Of a stretch of 64,000 nucleotides of DNA, positions 38,601 to 50,600 are shown in pieces. A program made the position numbers and the translations under genes. Numbering within the stretch: position 1 is the stretch's first letter; each line of letters begins with the position of its first letter. Below the pieces are notes generated by a model. That model was given only the letters and a program-made list of their open reading frames with translations. It made no database searches and had not been told where the DNA came from. Origin of the DNA: Doris montereyensis (taxonomy: Eukaryota; Mollusca; Gastropoda; Nudibranchia; Dorididae); NCBI GenBank assembly GCA_037039925.1, contig JAXRKP010000814.1, positions 81,001 to 145,000 on the forward strand, in the 5' to 3' direction.

Positions 38601-41600
38601 TTACTGATATTTTTTTTAAAAACAAAAGAACCAAAAAAATCAGATTACCAACATTGAAATGCAAAATAGAAGGGTTTGAAAACTAGACCTCATTTTGATA
38701 GCCACAAACAATTATCATCTTTTTAACAAAAACTACAGCTCTGTGAGGATAACTCTAAAGTGGTTTTTACCTGGCTACAGAGAAAACATTCTGGTAAAAC
38801 CGTAACTTGGCGCTGTATTCATTTTTGTTCACAGCCTGTGTGAAAATCTGTGGGGAAAGAATCATACAATGAATGTCCCACAATCAAGGCAAATCAGAGG
38901 GGTAAACAACTGTGTGAAACAGATACAATCTTGCTGTTGATTTTCCTATGAAGCTCAAAATCAGATAGTCCAACTCATTTGGCTCATTTTCAATTTCCAT
39001 TGACTTGCCCCCCCCCCTCCCTCCCTCCTCCCCCCCAAATTATTTACCTCCCTTCCTTTTATTCTATTTCCTGTTTAGCTACCAAAAGATATCTTGACAT
39101 TGTACAACTATTTATCCCCTTCAATCTTATATACGATATTATGCCTTATTGATATTACATATAAATTTCAGTAATATGGTAACATTATCAATGTCCTTCT
39201 CCTTCCTTAGGAAACCACTGTTTGCACAAGGACAGATGATGAGTCAAAATCTTGTTTGATGACAAAAATTGAACTTTTCTTAGCTTTAAGAGATGATGAG
39301 TTAAAATCTTGTTTGATGACAAAAATTGAATTTTTTCTTAGCTGAGTCAAAAAGAAATGATGAGTCAAAATCTTGTTTGATGACAAAAATTGAACTTTTT
39401 TCTTAGCTTTAATTGATGACAAAAATTGAACAGATGATGAGTCAAAATCTTGTTTGATGACAAAACTTGAACTTTTCTTAGCTTTAAGAGATGATGGGTC
39501 AAAATCTTGTTTGAGACAAAAATTGAACTTTTCTTAGCTTTAATGAGATTTCATTCTCACATATTCTTTTATTCTTTTTTGTATCTTTGTTTTTTTCTCC
39601 TTTTTCACTGTCTATGACTACAACTTTGATGGCTGGAAAAATCCAACATTACCATGCAAAAACTGCACGTCTTATCAACGGGGAAAGTCGCAAACAGTGT
39701 AAGTCTAAAATTAGCAACACCTACTTTTTCTTGGTATTTTAACATTAGGAAGCCCCTATGCTCTGTCTAGTTGGATTTCATGGCACAAGAACCAAGAGAA
39801 ACCCATATAATAACCGTATTAACAATCCGTGTACCCCTATTGGGTTTAGTTTTTTTGCACTTGCACACCGTGAATGTTTGTGAAATTAGATTAAAAAGCG
39901 CAACATCATTTCCTTTCAATTCTCTCAAAACATCCAACATTGAATTTACACGTTTTGTGACTTTCACCGTCGTAATAGTTTCTAACAGTTTCTAAAGACA
40001 CTCACTTTTTTAACTCCACTCAAGCTTTGATTAGCCGCATACACAGAGGCTGCGGTCAACCAAATGTCCTCTAGGTTTGACCGAGACAAAACTTTGAGGC
40101 ACACAGTCAGAGCTTCATCCAAACTGAGGAACAAAATCATATTTGATATCACAATTACTTTCCATGAGAGTAATGCTTTCATTTCCTCTTTTAAATAACT
40201 TCACAGCAGACGACACCATTACACATATGAAAAGTCTACTACTGAACTTGACCAAATAAGATATTCATGACTTTTAAATAGATGGCTTTGAAAAATCTGA
40301 TAATTTCAATAGGCAGTGGAGTGGCAGTTGTCTGTGATAGGCATTTAGATCTAAGCCCAACAAGTCATTGGTTTAAAATGTATGTGCCTAGAGCTGTCGT
40401 GAGATGGGAGTGGGCGCTATAGAAATGAATTACATTATTATTATTATTATTATTATTATCTTGGTAAGACATTGCGCCCTAGAGAAAGACACTAGGCAGT
40501 GCATTTTATCACTTTACATGGAAGCAAATGGTAACAGACTATCTAGGAATTCAATCCTCCATCAGACCTGCATCTTCCGCTAAGCCTGATAACAATGTCT
40601 AAATGAGCATGCATGAGCAAAGTTCACTACTGGATGGCTTATGTATGTCATCATACACACACACATATACATATATCCCAGGATTTTTATAAGCTTTGGT
40701 GGCTTTGACAACCTTCAAAAACCACTATGGAATCTTTCAAATGTACTAAACGCACAGTGAAATCATTTGAGTTCTATCTCAGATTGTGAGAAAACAGAAG
40801 ATGGAAGCGGACTGGTCACATTCTTAGGATGAATGCTGATGCCATCCCTAAAATAGCCCTCAGACTCCTCAGGAATAAGCGAGAAAGCTCGCCCGCTAGA
40901 AACCTGGAGGAGAAGCATCGAAAAAGAGATGAAGATCCAGAGATGGACGTGGGAGTAGATAACATACAGTGAAGTCATTTGAGTCCTATCATCCTATCTC
41001 TGGTAGAACCAGACGGCAGGTCTGTAGAACTATAAATCCCGGGACTGGCAATGTACAAAATTTCCCTAAAAATAGTTTCCACATAACTATAGACATATTT
41101 CAAACTTACACGATGAGATCGAATCAAAGCCTTCCAGAATGAGAAGACAAGGGAGACGATTCAAATGTTTGAGAGAATTCCTTGACTAAAGGTTTTGGAA
41201 TGAAAACTTTGGGATATTGATTTGATATGATATATCCACATCCACAACAAAGGGGATCTTGGTTTGTGTTTTGTAGGATTTTCAATTTTGCCCTGTCTGC
41301 CTTGTAACCAGCCAAGGGATCTTTAATTCAGTTATAGTGTTGTGATCTGCACACGGGTGCTCCATTTTATCGTCCGTCTCCGAAGGGACTAGGTATCGAT
41401 CCATCTACCTGGACCAGGGGGTAGATTTTTTTTTTTTTTTTTAAAACACGAAAATTTTTCAACTGTCGGCGAGGCTTGAACCCATGACCTTTTGATTGAG
41501 AGGCTGACTCTCGCCTCTGGACGACTGAGCCCCCCCCCGAAAGATTTAGGAAGAAAAATCGCACAGACAGAAAATAGCACTCACATCTTTGCCATGGAAT

Positions 41601-44600
41601 TTTTAAAATTGAAAAAATCATAGAAAGACTGACTGACCATTGCTGACTAGACCACAGGTAGACCAGAGATTTGATCAGCCAGACAAACTGCTTCTCCGCG
41701 TCCTTTTCAGTCTTCTCACTAGACGTCCAGACTTTAGCTGCCGTCTTGTGTAGCCTGACAAGAGTTTTCAGTGGTGTGTACAGCTTGGCTTTGGTTGGCC
41801 ATGACAATGACAATTTCTGAAAGGACGGATGGGAAATGAGGATTTTATTTTTTGCTTTCTTGTTTCCTTTTTTTTTTCTTTCTTTCTTCTTTTAAAATTT
41901 TTTTATAACAGTGGTCATGTTTTCATTTCTAGCTTACATTATTTTCACATTTTGTTTTGGTTAAAGTTTGAGCAATAATAATAATAATAATAACAATAAT
42001 AATAATAATAATCATAAGCATTTATATAGCGCTTCACTACCACAAAAGGTGTTCGAAAAGCGCTTGACAAAATAGATGGATTACAAATCAATAAGCATTG
42101 TGACAACATTTAAATTATATTATTGAATCGTTACAAACAAACATCACAATCCTAAAAACAATTCATGTGACAATAACATCACAAATACATGACTTTTAAA
42201 AGTTTTCAAATGCAACAGTGAACAAAGACATTCAATGCACCCAAAGAAATACACAAGTGAAGTGACAGTGGGAATATCGAATGAAAATAACAAAATCACA
42301 AAATTAAATGCCAGTAGCTTGATTGATTCATTGATATTTACCCTACCACCATATGCAGTGATCTCAGGGTGAATTGAGGAGGAAACCATTAGATGAAAAA
42401 TAGATAAAAGATTGAAAGGAAAGAAGTAAGACCCATCAGTATCGTCTGTCATCTGCCCACAAATGCCGATAGAGAAGTTCAACACAATAGTGTAATTGCA
42501 GATAAATGTGTACGTTCACCTCAGAGGCAATTCTGCCAGGATTTTCGTTGGCTCCTAAGAACAGGTCCTTTGGCAACTGACGCCATTCCAACACATGAAT
42601 GTAGATCATCCACAAAACAAGAGCATGGCACACGGAGAGTTGGTTTCTGATTTCAATGCTTATGGGTGTATTTGCTTCCTTTTCACCTAAAACAGCCTGA
42701 AAGCAACAAGAAGGACAACACTTATTAGCAAGGTAAAATTGGTAAAATCACGATACAGTAGTCTCCGCCAAAATGCACGCCTCCACGGGTGACAAAAAAA
42801 TCGTGCAATTTGGCAAAGGTGCATTTTGGAGTCCATCAGAGACAACCCATTATTTACGCTGCTGGCCTTGTTTGGAATTAAACTTGTTTTATTTGTTACT
42901 GTTCGGATTTTGTTTGCTGTTCGTCAGTTTGCAGACAAGACCCTATTTCCTAACCTATTCTCATAGATGTTACATTCTTCTCTCATTCAAAACTACACCA
43001 AGGGCGGGATGGTGGAGATATTCGACACCTCGATCTAGATATAGGAATGAATTTTTGCTGTTGGTTGACACGCGTGTCATACAGAGTACGTCTACGTGGA
43101 TAAAAATGACGCCTACTGAGTCAGGGAGGGAAGGGCGGGGGCAAAGGTGATCAGAGCCGAGACAGCCAAGACCAGGTGCATACTTATCGTGTATATGAGT
43201 GTGCATGGTTAACATAGACCTAGATGACACACACACACACACACACGTGCATAACAGATTTTGTCATTGGGACGAGGTGAGAAGAGGTTATCAAGTCATT
43301 TTTCACAGAAATTAACTCTCTAAATATAACAAATTGAAGACGGACTTACAAAAACTTGTTGCATTTTGGAGAAGTCAAGCCAGCCATTGTTGCATTTTGA
43401 GGGGGTAATTAAGGTTGTAAAATTCGGTTACATGAAGAAAGCATGCATTTTGACGAATCATGCATTTTGGCGGAGACTACTGTACAGACAAAAAGACAAT
43501 ATTGCCGAAAAATGAAAAAAAAACCCAACAAAATTTTGTTTCTTTGCTTCATAGTAATTCCCCTATTCACCATATGCAATGATCATAGAAAGAAATCAGA
43601 GAAAACAGACTTAAAAGAAAAAGTTTAAAAAAAAATGTCTTTATAGAAATAACACACTACCTCACTCAATGATGAGAAGCCCACGGATTATGACGCAAGC
43701 TTCTATAGAGTTAAATAACAATTATTTTGTTGATTGTTTCCGTATCCATGGCTGCTATAAGGCAGCAAAAGTGTGCAGGTTGAAAACTCACCTGCAGGAA
43801 TTTGACAGCCGTCTTGAAGCGACCGGTTAAAATATTGAGGTTTGTGTAGTAGACTATCATCTCCAAAACATGATGTGACCTTTTCCTTTGCTCACAATTT
43901 CCCTGGGAATGGACTGGCGAGTTTTGGTTTGAATTCGTCTCTTTGACATCACAGCCGTTGCGTATGGAATTTTCATCGGGATGGACAGCGGGGGAATCAG
44001 CATTATGTACACGTTGGTTTGAGTTCTGACACAGAAAGTCCAATGCCCGTAGACACGCTTTCTTTCTCGTTATATGTTTTTAAAGAGCTCAGATACTGCG
44101 CATTTCCAAAGTGATGGGGTGCATCAGGGGGTGGGTGGGGGGGAGATAAGTAATTCAAAAGATGATGTTAAAAATCCAATGTGATAGTACCTAGTACCCT
44201 TATAACGGATTGTGTTTATGATAATAAAAATTAACATTATCAAACTAAGGATTGGCAAGATTACTTGCAATCATATGAAAATTCATTTCAGTTCATTTTT
44301 AAGGAACTTACCATCTACAATCACATGATTATCTATTATTCAAATTATCAGTTCTTGACTTTCCTAACACTAAAAATATGACATGGAAACGAACCACACT
44401 CAAAATTTTAAATCTATCTCTTCTTCAAAAATGAATGTTCTAGTCCAAACATTATGGAGAACTTACCATAAACCACAGCTCGTATGAGGGAGCATATTCC
44501 AGGGCTGTTTGACAGAACTGGGGGAAATCGTTGACCTCGGAATGTTTTTTGTACAATATCAGGTACTGAAGCCATAAGTCGGGTCAGACCGGTTAGCCTC

Positions 44601-47600
44601 CAGCGCCCTGGCTAACACATTCAGCGCTTGGTCTAAACACTCTCTTGGGGTCCTGGGAGAATGGAACAAAATCGTCGAAGCATATTGAAAACACAGTCAA
44701 AATAGATTACAAGGGGCATAAGACCCTAACACAAAACAATGTGTTGGCAGTTTATTCCACAGTAGTTTACCATTGCCTTCCCCACTGGCTTGACTGTCTC
44801 AAAGTCTGAAAAGACCCAGCTGCCCATTTCCCTGTTGGGTCAACAGGAGGGCCAGAAAAAGATTCCTTAGCGGTAGTCAAGACGCTCTACCGACTGAGCC
44901 ACCGGCTCCTCACACTCCGTCCAAGGGTAAAATGAGTGCGGGTGACAATGGTTGTAGAAGTTGTTTATAATCTTAAATCATTTCGCCAGTGCTTTGTTGG
45001 TCAGTCAAGTGAGCTTCACCGAACACTGAATTCTAGATGTAAAATGTGACCAAACCAGATTTTGAAATATCTCAACAACATAATATGTGAAGGCATTGTA
45101 GTGAAACCGTAGTGAAACCGTAGTGTTGAGAGTTTGTAATCAGGAACACACTGGTTTAAAACCCTAGGCTAGCCCAAGCGGGTTTTTTCTCAGGACAGGA
45201 CATTGAACTCTTAGGAAAGGGACTGCACTCTACTCTATTATTCGACATAGAGATGTGAATGAATAGCCAGCTATAGCAAGAGAAGGATCTTGTTAGGGTA
45301 TAAGTACAAAGCGTCTGACAAGCTGCTGTACAGTATGCTCTCATGGGACTTGAAAAGGACTTTGAATGAAATGGCCTGCTGGGGATAAATGATGTACAGT
45401 CAGACGCTCTCATGGGATTGGGAAGGACTTTGAATGAAATGGCCTGCTGGGGATAATTAATGTACAGTCAGTGAGCCTGCATTTTGCAGGGATAGGGACT
45501 ATAAAATCCATTTTTGTCTTTACTGTTTTAAACTTTTTTTAAATTCTCAATTCCTTGCTGTCTTTTGACTTCTGCTTTCATTCAATCTTCCTCCTGTTTA
45601 ATCACTTTCAAAGATCTAAGACATCACAAAGAATAATGCCCACCAGTTTGGATCAGCAAGTTTACGGGCCGACAGATGCAACCAGAGTTTAATATCTTTG
45701 GGGTTTTCCAAAACAGCTTCCTCCAATGACATGGCATCCGTGCCCTCAGATATAAAATACCTGACATCTTCCTCCCCAATATGGGCGTCTTTGTCTGTTG
45801 GTCTCGACTTGTCAAAATCTGTGCAATGTGGAAAGAAAGCCAACACAAAACAAACATGAAAGAAAATGTATGCTGTCAACACAACGTTTTCAAATGGTGG
45901 AAAATTACGTATCTAGGCCCTTCTTGCTTCAACACTGCATAACTTAAGGACTATGATAGCTGTTACAGTTGTAACAGAAACAGTAATGACAATAACACCA
46001 ATAACAACAATAATGATAACAGATATAAATAAAATAACAAATAACGGCAACAACTTCAACAACAAAACAATAATAATAATATATTAATAACAAAGAAAAA
46101 AAAAACCTTCAATAAAGCAAAAAGCAACAACAAAAAGCAAAACAAAACAGGAAGCCTCTCCTCCAAAACCCTCCGTCATTGAAAACAAAACCAACCCCCC
46201 CCCCCCCCCAAAATAAAACAGACTATAATCTATAAGACACTTCTCTTGAAGAAAAGTTATAATTGGAATGCTTCAGTTTGAATCACTCAAAGACGGACAT
46301 CACTCCCAAAAATGTATTCGAATCTCCTCCACACCCACCCCCAACACGGGATGGATAGAAATATCATGAAAGAGACAAAGATACTCACCAAAGAGCTGAA
46401 TGTTTTTAAAAGAGGGCTGATGCTCCAAATGGATGTTGAGACCTTTCTCCTCCTTGGCATCCAGCTTCCAAAGCCTGGCTTTGGTGCACACAGCCTGGCC
46501 TGGAAATCCACAAAGTTAAAAGTAGGTCATGAAAGAAAGAAAGCTTGACAAATGCAGAACAAATACTTGTCAACATCATTCTCTATAATAAGTCGATTCA
46601 GTGATAACGAAATAAGGATTTTTCAACCAAGATGTTAGTTTTTTTCTGTTTCATTAAAATTTCCCGCATCCACCAATGCAGTGATCTCAGGGGTGAATGG
46701 TGGAAGGGGGAGGGGGGGGGTTTCGGCCCCTGAAGTGATTTTTTTGCTTTCGAGATTGGGTTTTTGCTTTTAGTAACTGTCAAAATTCAGTCACCCTATA
46801 TCATTGAAAAGTTTGTAGCATCCTTGGTTGCCATAGAAACTGCCGCCATATTGATTTTGAACCAATGTTCAAAATCTATCTCCTTTCTTAGTTATGCATA
46901 AAATTACTAAAAACCTGTGCATATCGTCTTTTCCATTTAATATCTAAAGAGTGATGTTGGGTTTGTTTTCATATTTTGATAATTTTAAAAAAATTTTTTT
47001 TTTGAAAATAATATATATCGTGAATATACAAAAACGTCATTTTTTATTACAAAAAAAATTATAATTTCTCAACAAGTTTACAAAATATAAAAAAAAACTG
47101 ACATTAGTCTAATAATATTGACAAGAGGAACCTGTGTGCCATATATAATACAAATCATTCGGTAAATGGCGGAGGAGATACAATTTTAGGGTGAGTAAAC
47201 TACATTTCGAGAAAATGTAAGTACGAAAATCAAAAGAAAATAATACAAAACAAACGCTTCAGACTGGTTTCCCTTGTTGTAGCAGCCACCTTACTCTTTC
47301 TAGTCTTTGGCATTGTTACTAATGTAAAGAGGATTATAAATCTAGGTTTAGATATGCAATGTTGTGAAAACAGATGTTAAAATGACCAGTTTTTTGTTTT
47401 TTCCTTCTATTCCTACGCTTGTGCGTGTGTTTACATACACACTGACGTACAGCGCCTCTTACACCACACAGCGATGGGCCGAAGCGACCAGAGGCATCGG
47501 CAGAAAACAAGTCACCTCGGTGTTGCCACATCTGGTGATTACCCGCCAATATACAGGTTTTTACTGCCATCTTCTCAGTCAGTGTTAGGGTAATTTACGT

Positions 47601-50600
47601 CAAAATTTTGACTGTTTTTAACCTACAAAATATTATGTAAAAAAAAAAATTATACGTCATATGTACATTTTTCAGCCATGGACTTGTAAATAAATGATCA
47701 TTCTACCCGAATATGCAAAGAACAGAAAATGAACCTTTTGGTCCCAAATGTTTTGGTTAAGAGGAAACAACGAAATGAGAGAGAAATGAAAGAGTGAAAG
47801 AAATAAGGAGAACCTACTAGCAGTGCCCTGCCAGTCGCTTACACCAAGACGTAAAAGTGAGGAGTGGAACATTTCTTTATGCCTTCAATCTTAAAATCAT
47901 ATGAGTGATGTGATGAGAGTTTCCACTCTGAAGAGGAGCAGAGTGAATAAAGTAGTTTGCCAGTGCGTGAAAGAACTGTTGGGTTGATTACACATGAAAA
48001 CTTTGCTGTAAACAGCCAGACTGCCCTGTAAACAGCCAAGGGATCTTTAATGTGCACAGAGTGTTGTGACTTGTACATGATATCTTTAATGTGCACAGAG
48101 TGTTGTGACTTGTACATGATATCTTTAATGTGCACAGAGTGTTGTGACTTGTACATGATATCTTTAATGTGCACAGAGTGTTGTGACACAGTGTTGTGAC
48201 TTGTACATGTGATCTTTAATGTGCACAGAGTGTTGTGACTTGTACATGATATCTTTAATGTGCACACAGAGTGTTGTGACTTGTACATGATATCTTTAAT
48301 GTGCACACAGTGTTGTGACTTGTACATGGGATCTTTAATGTGCACACAGTGTTGTGACTTGTACATGGGATCTTTAATGTGCACACAGTGTTGTGACTTG
48401 TACATGGGATCTTTAATGTGCACACAGTGTTGTGACATGGGATCTTTAATGTGCACACAATGTTGTGACTTGTACATGGGATCTTTAATGTGCACACAAT
48501 GTTGTGACTTGTACATGGGATCTTTAATGTGCACACAATGTTGTGACTTGTACATGGGATCTTTAATGTCACAGTGTGCACACAATTGTGACTTGTACAT
48601 GGGATCTTTAATGTGCACACAATGTTGTGACTTGTACATGGGATCTTTAATGTGCACAGAGTGTTGTGACTTGTACATGATATCTTTAATGTGCACAGAG
48701 TGTTGTGACTTGTACATGGAATCTTTAATGTGCACAGAGTGTTGTGACTGACTTGTACATGGACCTTAATTTTATCGTTTATCTCTGATGGGATTATGTA
48801 TCAATTTCTTGTGAAAATGTCGTGTTGGGTTGAGAATCAGTTTCACGATTGCTTTTCTACTGACACAATAACAAAGAGCAGAGTGTCGATTGTACACACG
48901 AAAATGCATGGCTGCCAACCTTTTCAAATTGAAAACGGGACTCTGATAGTGCAAACCAATTCTAACTTACATGACAGGCTGTAATATTTCCAGAAAACAT
49001 AAATAATTTAACTTCAATTAACCCCTTGTTAACAGATTTGCCCTGTAAACAGCCACGGGATCTTTAACGTGCACAGAGCGTTGTGATCTGCACATGGGAC
49101 CTATTTTTATCCTCCATCTCCAATGGGACTAGATATCTATCTTATCTAACCACCTACATGGACCGGGGGTGGGGGTAGGTTCGCCTCTGGACAACAGTCC
49201 CTCCCCACTTCCTAGAAAGCAGAGAAAAAAGACAAAAAAAAGACAAAAGAAGAAAAGCAAAAACGTGAATCAATTCAATGGAATTGCTGTACGGAATGAA
49301 CCTGTACCGAAACTTTAGGTGACTCACCATGTCCGACTGTTTTACTGATTTCTGAGGTAAGTAAAAGGCACATCTCCTCCAAGGTCAATTTGTCCTTGTG
49401 CTTTGCTAAAAATGAATCGACGTAAGATCTTTGGGGAGGAAAAGGAGATGAATGGAAAAAGTATATAAATAAATAAATTCATAAATAAATAAAAAAACAT
49501 AAATAAATAAATAAATAGATATACTGTACATTGATAGATAAATATTTGATAAAAATTCACTAATGAATTTATTATCAAATTTAAAAAAAAATATAATTAA
49601 AGGTAATCAGGCTCTGTTTTCATCTGACATACACCTCAATTAGACTTTAAAGAAAGAATGAGCTTTCCATCAGTCCTTTCCTTCAGCTGTACTTAAAAGC
49701 CCATGATTGAAATCAATAATCCATTCACTTGTTATGCCTATGGGAAAGATACAAGAATTCTCTTCTCCCTTTCACAACTGGTATCATATCATCGCCTACA
49801 CCACACAATACTAACTGCACTCTGATTGTCAGTGCACTATATTGCTTTTTCCTTTCTAGATCTTGAACTGTAATGTATCCCATGCTTTACTAGCCTTGTA
49901 TGATACAATGTGTATCTTGTTCTACTGGGAAACTTGAAGTACCACCAAAAGAATGTGCCTATGTTGGGACAGTAAAGATCTATCTTATTGAAGTGATGCA
50001 TTCCCTGTGATCCGTGTCGATTCTGTTCTGTACCATTTTATCTACGTGTGTTACATTTGCTATGCTGTGTGCGTGGACGTGATCAACTTTTTAGGATTGT
50101 ACAATGTACATCTGTCCTCCACCATAGGAGGTTCATACATCCCAACGAAGAAGAAGGAAAAGAAGAAGGTTTTGATTGGAGACTTCAGAGAGTCATAAAA
50201 ATATAACCTGTTACATCTTACGTTTCATTTCCACACTGAAAGTTTCAACGGTCGACTTACTGACAGCTTTGCTGATGCTCCCCTTGATGCGTCTGGCTTG
50301 ACACCTGTGACCTCTGGGTGGAAGGAGACAAGGTCTTCTAAAATCTCACGATCGCTTGGCTTGTAGTCTTTGGGATGTTGCCTGAGAACAAACGTATCAG
50401 TCACATAAAACATTCCACGCCCACTTATACAAATACCTCACTTAGTCATAAATTAAAATAGAACAGAATAGATTAGAATCCTTTCAATGGCCCCGAACAG
50501 AGAAATTTGGTGTGGTCATTGTGACACTACAACATGTAATACAAAATATGGTAAAAAGTGGTAGATGGCCCGAAAATCATTTCATGAAGTATTATTTTTC

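Noticed and set aside
42773..43150. Plus-strand frame of 125 codons as a transposase or gene
   Set aside because: It lies inside the TA-flanked element but has no DDE or helix-turn-helix motif that I can see, and its composition is not coding-like.
44870..44915. tRNA gene on the minus strand
   Set aside because: Only the D-arm/A-box side is intact; the anticodon and T arms do not follow, so it is a SINE head.
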